NCBI GenBank assembly: GCA_041390125.1
Contig: JAWKQN010000029.1
Location: 1 to 35,361 of the forward strand
Origin: Gemmatimonadota bacterium
GTDB taxonomy: Bacteria; Gemmatimonadota; Gemmatimonadetes; Longimicrobiales; Gaopeijiaceae
DNA length: 35,361 nt
Direction: 5' to 3'
Under the pieces are notes generated by a model, which ran no database searches, had not been told where the DNA came from, and saw only the letters and a program-made list of their open reading frames with translations. Each line of letters starts with the position of its first letter. Position 1 is the stretch's first letter. The translations under genes were made by a program, and so were the position numbers. Below are positions 14,524-23,162 of this stretch, piece after piece.

Positions 14524-15102
14524 ATGTCGATGATCAACTACGCGAGCCGCGAGATCAACTGCAAGATCGTGTACTACGGTACCGGGCTCGGCGGGAAGAC
14601 GACGAACCTCGAATACGTCTACGAGAAGATCAATCCCGATACCAAGGGCAAGATGATCTCGCTCGCGACGGAGACGGATCGTACGCTCTTCTTCGACTTC
14701 CTCCCCATCGACCTCGGGGAGATCCGGGGGTTCAAGACCCGCTTCCACCTGTACACGGTGCCGGGGCAGGTCTACTACAACGCCAGCCGCAAGCTCATCC
14801 TGAAGGGCGTGGATGGATTGGTCTTCGTGGCGGACTCGCAGGAGAACCGGGCCGAGGCCAACATCGAGGCCATGCACAACCTGTACGAGAACATCGAATC
14901 GTACGGGTACGAGATGGGCAAGCTTCCCTTCGTGATCCAGTACAACAAGCGTGATCTGCCCACCGCCCTCTCGGTGGAGGACATGCGCGCTCAGCTCAAC
15001 CCGACCGGAGTGCCGGACTTCGAAGCGGTGGCGGTACAGGGCCACGGCGTCTTCGAGACCCTCCAGGCGGTGAGCAAGCTGGTCGTCAAGTCGTTGAGCT
15101 GA
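14524..15102 (+). CDS. mglA: MglA-type small Ras-like GTPase
   Basis: A 192-residue Ras-like GTPase. The P-loop region GTGLGGKTT is at 19-27, the MglA-type G3 TVPGQV at 78-83 (Ras uses DTAGQ), and NKRD at 141-144; YYNASRKLILKGVDGLVFV is the typical MglA stretch. MglA-GTP marks a cell pole and, in Myxococcus, drives gliding and pilus polarity. Together with the upstream MglB-like protein this is a complete GTPase/GAP pair. The length matches the 195-residue M. xanthus protein. Codon use includes more AT-rich codons than its neighbours, as expected for a conserved, well-expressed gene. Three bases separate it from pgsA. Confidence 0.93.
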   Translation: MSMINYASREINCKIVYYGTGLGGKTTNLEYVYEKINPDTKGKMISLATETDRTLFFDFLPIDLGEIRGFKTRFHLYTVPGQVYYNASRKLILKGVDGLVFVADSQENRAEANIEAMHNLYENIESYGYEMGKLPFVIQYNKRDLPTALSVEDMRAQLNPTGVPDFEAVAVQGHGVFETLQAVSKLVVKSLS

Positions 15103-15105
15103 GCC

Positions 15106-15756
15106 ATGGCCGCCGGCGATCGGTGGAATCTTCCCAACCTGATCACGGTAGTGCGCATCGCGACCTGTCCGGTCATCTATTGGCTTGCGCTCGCCCCCGG
15201 TGTGACGGAGCGGTTGCTCGCCTTCGTGCTCTTCCTGGCCGCCAGCGCCTCGGATCTGTGGGACGGCTACCTGGCCCGCAAGCACGGACTGATCACCAAC
15301 ATGGGCAAGCTGCTCGACCCCGTTGCGGACAAGCTGTTGCTCGTGGCGACCTTCATTCCCGTCTATCTCATCTCGCATCGCGGCCCCGCTTCGGAGCTGC
15401 CGTGGTGGGGTGCGCTGCCCCTGTGGGTGCTCGCGGTCATCTTCGGGCGTGAGCTGGCCATCACCGTCTTCCGCAGCTGGGCGGCCCGCCGCGGTGAGGT
15501 CATCCCGGCCGGCAGGTCGGGGAAGTACAAGGCCTTCATCCAGAACCTGTTCCTGGGCGGGGCCCTGCTCTGGTATCCCCTCCTGGGCATGGCGCAGCGG
15601 CGCGGCTGGGGCGGTTCGTTCTGGCAGGGCTGGCAGGTCTTCCACGGCGCCTGGATCGGTCTCATGCTCGCGGCCGCACTGATCCTGACGGTGTATTCGA
15701 TGGTCGACTACCTGTGGGGGTATCGTCGCCTGCTGTCGGGGAGCGCAGGGGGGTAG
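15106..15756 (+). CDS. pgsA: CDP-diacylglycerol-glycerol-3-phosphate phosphatidyltransferase
   Basis: A 216-residue CDP-alcohol phosphatidyltransferase. The full signature D-x2-D-G-x2-A-R-x8-G-x3-D-x3-D is present at residues 50-75 (Asp50, Asp53, Gly54, Ala57, Arg58, Gly67, Asp71, Asp75). Six membrane helices can be counted, and NLPNLITVVRI near the N terminus is typical of PgsA. It makes phosphatidylglycerophosphate from CDP-diacylglycerol in the inner membrane. Related enzymes (phosphatidylserine or cardiolipin synthases of this fold) cannot be fully excluded, but the N terminus and the GREL motif (about residue 122) favour PgsA. Confidence 0.88.
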   Translation: MAAGDRWNLPNLITVVRIATCPVIYWLALAPGVTERLLAFVLFLAASASDLWDGYLARKHGLITNMGKLLDPVADKLLLVATFIPVYLISHRGPASELPWWGALPLWVLAVIFGRELAITVFRSWAARRGEVIPAGRSGKYKAFIQNLFLGGALLWYPLLGMAQRRGWGGSFWQGWQVFHGAWIGLMLAAALILTVYSMVDYLWGYRRLLSGSAGG

Positions 15757-15760
15757 CGCG

Positions 15761-17041
15761 GTGACCGGGGCGCGGGCCGGCATCCTCACCGTGGGAGACG
15801 AGCTCCTCTTCGGAGCCACGGTGGACACCAACGGCGCCTGGCTCAGCGCCCGCCTCGCCGACCTGGGGCTGCCCGTGCGCGCCCGCGCCGTGGTCGGAGA
15901 CCGCGACGAGGAGATCCGCCGCGCCCTGCTCTGGTTGTTGGAGTCGGTGGACGTCGTGGTGGTGACCGGCGGTCTGGGTCCCACCCCGGACGACCTGACC
16001 CGGGAGACGGTCGCGGCCACGCTCGGGATCGGCCTGGTGGAGTCTGCGGCCCTCCTGTCCGGGCTCGTCGAGCGCTTCCGCGCGCACGGCCTCGGAGATC
16101 TCCCCCCCGACAATGCGCGTCAGGCCCTCGAGCCCGCGGCGGGGCACGGGCGCACGTTCCCGAACCCTGTCGGGTCGGCGCCCGGGCTGTGGTTCGAGGC
16201 GCCGCGTCCGGTCGTCTGTCTCCCGGGTCCACCCCACGAGCTCAAGGCGATCTTCACGGCCTCGGTGGCCCCGGCGCTGGCCGCGCGGTTCCAGACGCGG
16301 CTCGATCCGCCGTTCCATCGGATGTTCCACACGACGGGCATCGCGGAATCCGTGCTCTCCGCGCGCATCGCCGAGACCTTCCCGGAGGGAACCGGCCCCG
16401 TGGGCGTGGCGTTCCTCCCCCACCTCGGCTCGGTGGACGTCCGCCTGACGGTCACCGGGCTGCCCGCGCCGGAGGCCACCGCCTGGTTGGACCGGCTCGA
16501 GGTGCGCCTGGCGCCGGTCCTGGCCCCTCATCGCTTCGACAGCCCCCACGGCGACGTGGCCGAGGCCGTCCATGCCCGCCTGGCGGCCACCCACCGCACC
16601 CTGTCCGTGGCGGAGAGCTGCACCGGAGGGCGCATCGCGCATCGGCTGACGGTCATGCCCGGCTCCTCCCGCACGTTCGTCGGTGGCGTCGTGGCCTACG
16701 CCAACGAGGCCAAGAGCGGCCTGCTGGGAATCGATCCCGGCCTGATCGGCCGCGTGGGGGCGGTCTCCCGCGAGGTGGCCGAGGGGTTGGCCACCGGCGC
16801 CTGTCGGGTGTTCGGGACGCGGGCCGGCATCGGCGTGACCGGCATCGCCGGGCCGGACGGCGGGACGGACGACAAGCCGGTGGGCACGGTGTGGTACGCG
16901 GTGGCGCTGGATGGAGCCGTGCATGCCCACCACCGGCGATTCCTGGGGGACCGGGACGGCATCCGCGAGCGGGCGTCCGAGGCGGCACTGGGCCTTCTGC
17001 ATCGCCTGCTGGGCGATGGACCGGTCGAGGCGGACGGGTGA
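15761..17041 (+). CDS. cinA: CinA: MoCF-like domain plus NMN amidohydrolase
   Basis: A 426-residue two-domain CinA. The N-terminal MoCF/COG1058 domain starts with AGILTVGDELLFGATVDTN and has VVVTGGLGPTPDDLTRE and the CLPGPPHELKAIF motif. The C-terminal domain (about 270-426) holds VAESCTGGRIAHRLT, GVTGIAGPDGGTDDKPVG and the catalytic serine in the ESCTGG motif, the nicotinamide-nucleotide amidase PncC. Length is that of full-length CinA. Likely acts in NAD/NMN salvage and ADP-ribose pyrophosphate hydrolysis. The start is GTG 15761, four bases after the pgsA stop. Confidence 0.94.
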   Translation: MTGARAGILTVGDELLFGATVDTNGAWLSARLADLGLPVRARAVVGDRDEEIRRALLWLLESVDVVVVTGGLGPTPDDLTRETVAATLGIGLVESAALLSGLVERFRAHGLGDLPPDNARQALEPAAGHGRTFPNPVGSAPGLWFEAPRPVVCLPGPPHELKAIFTASVAPALAARFQTRLDPPFHRMFHTTGIAESVLSARIAETFPEGTGPVGVAFLPHLGSVDVRLTVTGLPAPEATAWLDRLEVRLAPVLAPHRFDSPHGDVAEAVHARLAATHRTLSVAESCTGGRIAHRLTVMPGSSRTFVGGVVAYANEAKSGLLGIDPGLIGRVGAVSREVAEGLATGACRVFGTRAGIGVTGIAGPDGGTDDKPVGTVWYAVALDGAVHAHHRRFLGDRDGIRERASEAALGLLHRLLGDGPVEADG

Positions 17042-17892
17042 TCCGGACCCGCACCGGCATCTTCGAGGGCGCCGGTGGCACGGTGCTGCGGTGGCGTCTG
17101 TGGCATCCGGACGCGCCCCGGGCCACCGTGCTGCTCGTCCACGGATGGGGCGAGCACGCGGGCCGCTACGAGGTCTTCGCGGGCGGCCTGGCCGGGCGGG
17201 GCTACGCCGTCTTCGCATGGGACCTGCGGGGCCATGGGAGATCGGAGGGCCCGCGCGGGCACGCGGATCGGTTCGAGGACCTGGAGGAGGACCTGGGCCG
17301 GGCCCGCCTCGAGGCGGCGGACCGCGTCCGGGAGCCGGACCTCCCCTCCGTATTGTTCGGGCACTCCCTCGGAGGACTGATCGTCCTGCGTTCGCTGCAG
17401 CGCGATGCCGGGGGCGTCGACGCGGCGGTGGTCAGCGCACCCTGGCTGGCCACCGCCGCGCCCGTGCCTGCCCTCAAGCGGCAGGCGGCCGGGCTGCTGG
17501 ACCGGGTGTGGCCGTCCCTCGGCGTCCCGACCGGCACCCGCCCCGAGGCGCTCACGCGCGATCCGGCGATGATCCGCGCCCATCGCGAGGATCCGCTGAA
17601 TCACACGCGCCTCAGCGCTCGTCTGTTCTTCGAGGTCGAGCGCGTGCAGGCCGAGGTGCGCGCCGACGGGGGCCCGGCGGGGGTGCCGGTGCTCGTGGTC
17701 GTGCCGGAGGCCGATCCGCTCGTGGACGCCTCGGTGACGACCGCGTTCGCGGAGGCCCGGCGCGGCGGGGGCGTGGAGCGGCTCGGGTTGCCCGGTCTGC
17801 GCCACGAGCCCCTGAACGAGGTGGAGCGCGACGAGGTGGCCCGCTCCATCGGCCGCTGGCTGGACGCGCACGTCCCGCGGGCGCACGGCTGA
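17038..17892 (+). CDS. Alpha/beta hydrolase, monoacylglycerol-lipase-like
   Basis: A 284-residue alpha/beta hydrolase of the Hydrolase_4 (lysophospholipase/monoglyceride lipase) type. LLVHGWGEHAGRYEVFAGGL and AWDLRGHGRSEGPRGH form the oxyanion region and the typical MGL loop; the nucleophile is the Ser of FGHSLGG (about residue 110), with the acid in VVPEADPLVD and the catalytic His in GLRHEPLNE. A GTG at 17038 overlaps the cinA stop (GTGA), so translation is probably coupled. No signal peptide, hence cytoplasmic. The substrate could be a monoacylglycerol or lysophospholipid, which would fit the nearby pgsA, but this is not shown. Confidence 0.85.
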   Translation: MIRTRTGIFEGAGGTVLRWRLWHPDAPRATVLLVHGWGEHAGRYEVFAGGLAGRGYAVFAWDLRGHGRSEGPRGHADRFEDLEEDLGRARLEAADRVREPDLPSVLFGHSLGGLIVLRSLQRDAGGVDAAVVSAPWLATAAPVPALKRQAAGLLDRVWPSLGVPTGTRPEALTRDPAMIRAHREDPLNHTRLSARLFFEVERVQAEVRADGGPAGVPVLVVVPEADPLVDASVTTAFAEARRGGGVERLGLPGLRHEPLNEVERDEVARSIGRWLDAHVPRAHG

Positions 17893-17918
17893 ACCGCGCG
17901 GGACCCGGGGGGTATGGT
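17889..17918 (+). promoter_or_regulatory. Candidate promoter of grpE-dnaJ
   Basis: CTGAAC (17889-17894) and TATGGT (17913-17918) are 18 bases apart. The -35 match is moderate and overlaps the stop codon of the preceding gene. The shared leader motif at 17920-17937 follows directly. No CIRCE repeat for HrcA is seen here. Confidence 0.4.
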
Positions 17919-17919
17919 C

Positions 17920-17937
17920 CCCGCTTCCCCGACCCGA
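17920..17937 (+). other. 18-nt leader motif shared with rpsF
   Basis: cccgcttccccgacccga, one base different from 1753-1770 upstream of the S6-S18 gene. It lies 23-40 bases before the grpE ATG, at the expected transcription start region. Two copies in 35 kb at equivalent places suggest a leader element, but chance in GC-rich DNA is possible. Confidence 0.3.
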
Positions 17938-17959
17938 CACTCCCATTGCACGGAAGTCC

Positions 17960-18559
17960 ATGAGCGAGGAACGAGCGGACGAGACGATGGTCGACCACGC
18001 CGCGCCCGAGGGTGAGACGACGGCGGAGCCCGCTGCGCCGACCGACGACGGCACCGACGCCCCCACCGGCGGGGATGCGCCGACCGACCCGGGCGCGGTC
18101 GCGGACGAGATCGCGGCCCTGCGCGCGGAGCAATCCCGCCTCACCGACCGCCACCTGCGGCTCGCGGCCGAGTTCGAGAACTACCGGCGGCGCACGGAGC
18201 AGGATCTGAACGGCGCCTGGGGCCGCGCCCAGGCGGACTTCCTCGGGAAGCTCGTCGACGCGCTGGACGACCTGCAGCGGGTCGGCACCTGGGAAGCGTC
18301 GACCACCACGGTGGAGGCGCTGATCGAAGGCGTGGATCTGGTGGAGCGCAAGGTGAAGCAGGCGCTCGCGGCGGCCGGCGTGGAGGTGCTGGAGCCGACC
18401 GGAGAGGCGTTCGACCCCTCGCTCATGGAGGCGGTCATGCGCGTGGCGGCCGACGACGAGGCCCAGGACGACATCGTCCAGGATGTGTTCCAGAAGGGGT
18501 ATCGCCTGAAGGGCCACCTCGTGCGTCCCGCGCGCGTGAGCGTGCTCAAGCACGACTGA
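17960..18559 (+). CDS. grpE: Nucleotide exchange factor GrpE
   Basis: A 199-residue GrpE. The first 45 residues are acidic and Thr/Pro/Ala-rich, then a coiled coil leads into AAEFENYRRRTEQD (about 73-86). The beta domain shows GEAFDPSLMEAVMRV, and the signature ends QKGYRLKGHLVRPARVSV. It dimerises and releases ADP from DnaK. DnaK itself is not in the window; dnaJ follows 11 bases downstream. Confidence 0.95.
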   Translation: MSEERADETMVDHAAPEGETTAEPAAPTDDGTDAPTGGDAPTDPGAVADEIAALRAEQSRLTDRHLRLAAEFENYRRRTEQDLNGAWGRAQADFLGKLVDALDDLQRVGTWEASTTTVEALIEGVDLVERKVKQALAAAGVEVLEPTGEAFDPSLMEAVMRVAADDEAQDDIVQDVFQKGYRLKGHLVRPARVSVLKHD

Positions 18560-18570
18560 ATGAGGACCTG

Positions 18571-19672
<1,102 letters not shown>

Positions 19673-19683
<11 letters not shown>

Positions 19684-20779
19684 CCTCGGCGCCCCGGGCC
19701 GCGCCGCGGATGCGGCCTCCGCCGAGCACGCGCTCGCCCGAGAAGACCACCGCGGACTGACCGGGCGTCACCGCAGCCTGCGGCGTCTCCAGGGCCAGCG
19801 TCAACGCCGCGTCCTCTTCCGGCAGCACCACCGCATCCACCGCCGGCGCCCGGTGACGGAGCTGCACCTGCACCCGCTCGCCGGGTCGCACCGGATCCGA
19901 CAGCCAGTTCACCTCGTCCACCGACACCCGATCCCGCTCGAGTGCGGACCGCGGACCGATCACCACGGCCCGGTCGGCCGGACGCACCGCGATCACGAAC
20001 ATGGGGTCGGCAAAGCCACCCGGCAGCCCGCGCCTCTGTCCCACCGTGAAGCCGGCGTACCCTTGGTGCTCGCCCAGGATGCGCCCGTCCTCGTCCACGA
20101 ACGGTCCGGGAGACAGCGCCTCGTGCCGTGCGCCCAGGCGTTGGCCCAGCAGGTCGCGGTAGTTCCCGGTTGGCACGAAGCAGATCTCCTGGGACTCCGC
20201 CTTGTCCGCGGTGATCAGCCCCAGCTCCCGGGCGCGCGCCCGCACCTCGGGCTTCGTCAGCTCGCCGAGCGGGAAGCGGAGGTGAGGGAGCAGCTCGGGC
20301 GGTAGAGCCCACAGGAAGTAGGTCTGGTCCTTGGCGGCGTCCCGGCCCCGCAGCAGACAGGGGTGACCCGCGTCGTCCGTGGCGATGCGCGCATAGTGTC
20401 CGCTGGCGATGCCGTCCACCCCCAGCGCGCGCGCCCGGCGCATGAGGTCGCGGAACTTCGTGTTCGAGTTGCAGCGCACACACGGGTTGGGCGTGCGGCC
20501 TTCGGCGTACTCGCGCACGAAGTCGTCGATGACGTCGCGCGTGAAGTCCTCCTCCACGTCGAAGACGTAGTGCGGGATGCCCAGGCGATCGGCCACGCGA
20601 CGCGCGTCGGCGATGCCGTCCAGGCCGCAACACGTGCGTCCGTGGGCGGGCACGTCCGAGTAGCAGAAGGTCTTCATGGTGACGCCTACCACGTCGTAGC
20701 CCTGTTCTACCAGCAGCGCGGCCGCGACCGACGAGTCCACCCCGCCCGACATGGCGACCAGGACGCGTCCCGCGCTCAC
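19673..20779 (-). CDS. mnmA: tRNA-specific 2-thiouridylase MnmA
   Basis: A 368-residue MnmA (TrmU). The PP-loop AMSGGVDSSVAA starts at residue 9; NPCVRCNSNTKF holds the first catalytic cysteine, and ESQEICFVPTGNYRDLL the second. The mid-domain DQTYFLWALPPELLPHLRFPLG and HQGYAGFTVGQRRGLP are family signatures. It makes s2U34 of tRNA for Lys, Glu and Gln. The start is GTG 20779, which overlaps the stop of the upstream cysteine desulfurase gene (GTGA); that enzyme probably supplies sulfur. The stop codon lies inside the end of the convergent dnaJ gene. Confidence 0.95.
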
Positions 20780-21924
20780 GCCGGCACCTCGAGGCGGTCG
20801 AGGACGGCCGAGAGCGCCCGCAGCGCGTCGTCGACGTCCGACAGGGTGGTGTTCGCTCCGAAGCTGAAGCGCAGCGCGGCGCGGTCCAGGCCCGGCCCGT
20901 AGAGCGCCTCGAGCACGTGGCTGCCCTTCCCGCTGCCGCTGGCGCAGGCCGAGCCACCGGAGACGGCCACGCCTTCGAGGTCGAGCCCCGCCCGTACCGC
21001 ATCGCCGTCCACGCCCGGCAGACCCACGTTGAGGATGTGGGGTGCACGCGGACCCTCGGCGCCGTGGACGACGAGACCGGGCACGCGGGCGCGCAACCCC
21101 GCCTCCAGGCGCGCGCCCAGAGCGCCCCACGACGTGGCGCGGCCCGGCTGCTCCCGCACGGCCCGCTCCACGGCGGTGGCGAGTCCCACGGCCCCGGCCA
21201 CGTCCTCCGTACCCGGACGGAGCGCACGCTCCTGCCCGCCGCCGTGGAGCAGCGGGGCCAGCGGGGTGCCCGCGCGGACGAAGAGCGCGCCCACGCCCGT
21301 GGGTCCCCCCAGCTTGTGGCCCGTCAGGGTCAGCAGGTGCACGGCGTCCCGGTCCAGGCGGACCGGCACCTTGCCCACCGCCTGCACGGCGTCCGTGTGG
21401 ACGGGCACCCCCGCCGCCTCGGCCTGGGCGAGCACGGGCGCGAGGGCGGGCTGGAGCCCGGTCTCGTTGTTCACCCACATCACGGACACGACGGCCGGAC
21501 GGGCGTGGAGCGCGCGCTCCAGGTCTTCCGGCTCGATCCGTCCGTCCGGGCGCACGCGCAGATGGAGGGGCGTCCCACCCAGGGACCGCACCGCCTCCGC
21601 CGCGGACCGCACGGCCGGATGCTCGATGGCCGAAACCGCCACGACGGGGCGCTCCCGGCCCTCGCGTCGTGCCTGCAGGGCCCGCCCCAGGACGGCGAGG
21701 TTGTCGCCTTCGGTGCCGCCCCGCACGAACACCATCTCCTCCGTACGGGCGCCGAGCGCGTGCGCCAGGCGCGCGCGCGCGTCCTCGAGCAGATGCCGTG
21801 CGCGCCGTCCGGCCCGGTGGGGGCTGGACGGATTCCCTGGCGCGCTCGCGTGCACGGCGGCCATGGCCGCCAGCACCTCGGGGTCGGGCGGGGTCGTGGC
21901 GGCGTGATCGAGATAGACGTCCAT
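20776..21924 (-). CDS. Cysteine desulfurase, NifS/IscS family
   Basis: A 382-residue PLP enzyme. The N terminus VYLDHAATTPPDPEVL is the family start, EHPAV and MWVNNETGLQPA contribute to cofactor binding, the PLP lysine is Lys204 in LTGHKLGGPTG, and the catalytic cysteine is Cys327 in GGSACASGSGKGSHVL. It removes sulfur from cysteine as a persulfide. Overlap with mnmA suggests a dedicated role in tRNA thiolation, as for YrvO with MnmA in Bacillus subtilis; a general iron-sulfur role (IscS/NifS) is also possible since no iscU lies here. A good promoter was not found in the 145-base gap upstream. Confidence 0.92.
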   Translation of the reverse strand: MDVYLDHAATTPPDPEVLAAMAAVHASAPGNPSSPHRAGRRARHLLEDARARLAHALGARTEEMVFVRGGTEGDNLAVLGRALQARREGRERPVVAVSAIEHPAVRSAAEAVRSLGGTPLHLRVRPDGRIEPEDLERALHARPAVVSVMWVNNETGLQPALAPVLAQAEAAGVPVHTDAVQAVGKVPVRLDRDAVHLLTLTGHKLGGPTGVGALFVRAGTPLAPLLHGGGQERALRPGTEDVAGAVGLATAVERAVREQPGRATSWGALGARLEAGLRARVPGLVVHGAEGPRAPHILNVGLPGVDGDAVRAGLDLEGVAVSGGSACASGSGKGSHVLEALYGPGLDRAALRFSFGANTTLSDVDDALRALSAVLDRLEVPA

Positions 21925-22069
21925 GGGCGCTCCGGGAACGGTCGGGATACATTAACCCGGGCGCTCGTCACCGGGTCCCGCGCGCTTGGCCGGGCCGGCG
22001 CCCATGGCCCGGGCGTCGGCGGCCGGCGCGGTACCGCGGTGTTCCACCCACGACAGGAGTCGCGCGACG

Positions 22070-22411
22070 GTGCTGCCCCCGTTTCCCGAAGGCCGGCCCC
22101 GCAGCTTCGATGTCACGGTCCACGGCACCGTCTTCGCGGACCGCGCGCGCCACCTGGCCGGGTTGGCGTGCGGCTCCACCCTGCTGCTGCTCCCGGATCC
22201 GCCCGTCCAGGCCGAGCCGCAGGTGTGGGTGCACCTGGCCAGTGGTGAGCCGGTCGGCCACCTGCCGGACGAGGTGGGGTCGTGGCTCGCACCCTGGTTG
22301 CAGCGGGGGGGCCACGCCAACGCGGAGGCGGTGCGGGTACACGGCGCCGACGCGCCCTCCTGGCGGCGCCTGGTGATCCACGTGGAGTGCGCCGCCGACG
22401 CCGACTCCTGA
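22070..22411 (+). CDS. Small stand-alone HIRAN-like protein
   Basis: A 113-residue protein starting at GTG 22070, with AGGAG at 22055-22059 ten bases upstream. Earlier in-frame starts (TTG 21986) would add an unconserved Ala/Pro/Arg-rich tail. The pattern FDVTVHGTVFADRARHLAGL, GSTLLLLPDPP, WVHLASGEPVGHLPDEVGSWLAPWL matches the HIRAN-domain layout (strand, GxxL, LxREPxNxxD-like turn, GxxxGYLP, amphipathic helix), although the NxxD part is replaced. HIRAN domains bind DNA ends or single strands. The assignment is by eye and could be wrong. It is divergent from nifS and convergent with bshB1, with 23 bases between their ends. Confidence 0.5.
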   Translation: MLPPFPEGRPRSFDVTVHGTVFADRARHLAGLACGSTLLLLPDPPVQAEPQVWVHLASGEPVGHLPDEVGSWLAPWLQRGGHANAEAVRVHGADAPSWRRLVIHVECAADADS

Positions 22412-22434
22412 CCGTCCCGCAGCGGGGTAGGACG

Positions 22435-23157
22435 TCAGAACGTGGAGACGGAGACCGCGAGGGGCGTGTCCAGCTCCAGCGTCTCGCGGATCCAGAACGG
22501 CTCGCCATACCGACGCCGGATCCGGGCGCCGTCGCGCGCGGCGTGCACGCGCACCTGGTCGTACAGCAGCCGGTCGCCGCCTGCGTGCACCCCACCGAAG
22601 CCGGTCTTGCCCTCGAACTGCGAAGCGTAGCAGCGCAGCGCCTCGATCTTGCGGTCGATCTGCGCGCTGATGTCCACGACGAAGGAAGGCGTCGGCGCGT
22701 CGTCGTGGAATGCGAGCGCGTGCAGCACGTTGCGGGGCCGATGCGGGTCGCCCGCGCCCTCGAAGCCGCGGAGCCCGGAGAGGAAGGAGGCGTCCCGGGC
22801 GATCTCGGCCGCGACCCGGTGGTCCGGGTGGCGTGCCACCGGCCAGTGCGTCACGACGATCACCGGACGCAACTCGCGGAGCAGCGTGGCGACCGCCATG
22901 CGGGCGGAAAGGGTGTTCTCCAGGCGGGCGTCCGGAAGCCCGGCATTGCGCCGCACGGCCAGTCCCAGCGCGCGGGCGGCCTCCTCGGCCTCCCGCGCCC
23001 GACGCTCGGCCGTGCCGGACGTCCCGGACTCGCCGCGTGTGAGGTCGAGCACACCCGTGCGCAGCCCTTGGTCGGCGCACTTGAGCAGCGTGCCGCCGCA
23101 CAACAGCTCGGCGTCGTCCGGATGCGCCATCACCACGAGCAGGTCGAGCGGATCCAT
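22435..23157 (-). CDS. bshB1: Bacillithiol biosynthesis deacetylase BshB1-like
   Basis: A 240-residue PIG-L/LmbE-family deacetylase. The zinc motif AHPDDAELLCGG is at 11-22, HPDH (about 110) supplies the third ligand, and RGESGTSGTAERRAREAE is the substrate loop typical of BshB1. The C-terminal FEGKTGFGGVHAGGDRLLYDQ and RYGEPFWIRETL also fit. It would deacetylate GlcNAc-malate in bacillithiol synthesis; a mycothiol or other GlcNAc deacetylase is less likely. I took ATG 23157, but an in-frame GTG at 23166 overlaps the upstream permease stop (GTGA) and is equally possible. No bshA or bshC is nearby. Confidence 0.82.
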   Translation of the reverse strand: MDPLDLLVVMAHPDDAELLCGGTLLKCADQGLRTGVLDLTRGESGTSGTAERRAREAEEAARALGLAVRRNAGLPDARLENTLSARMAVATLLRELRPVIVVTHWPVARHPDHRVAAEIARDASFLSGLRGFEGAGDPHRPRNVLHALAFHDDAPTPSFVVDISAQIDRKIEALRCYASQFEGKTGFGGVHAGGDRLLYDQVRVHAARDGARIRRRYGEPFWIRETLELDTPLAVSVSTF

Positions 23158-23162
23158 GGCGC

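Noticed and set aside
16189..17037. Extended start of the alpha/beta hydrolase within cinA
   Set aside because: The extra residues are the +1 frame of cinA with a G/R/A/P-rich composition; the fold begins after GTG 17038.
17893..17959. CIRCE/HrcA operator before grpE
   Set aside because: The inverted repeat TTAGCACTC-N9-GAGTGCTAA is not present; only the short fragment gacactcc is seen.
21925..22069. Divergent promoter between nifS and the HIRAN-like gene
   Set aside because: ttaatgtatccc on the minus strand and tacatt on the plus strand look like -10 boxes, but no adequate -35 lies at a proper distance for either.
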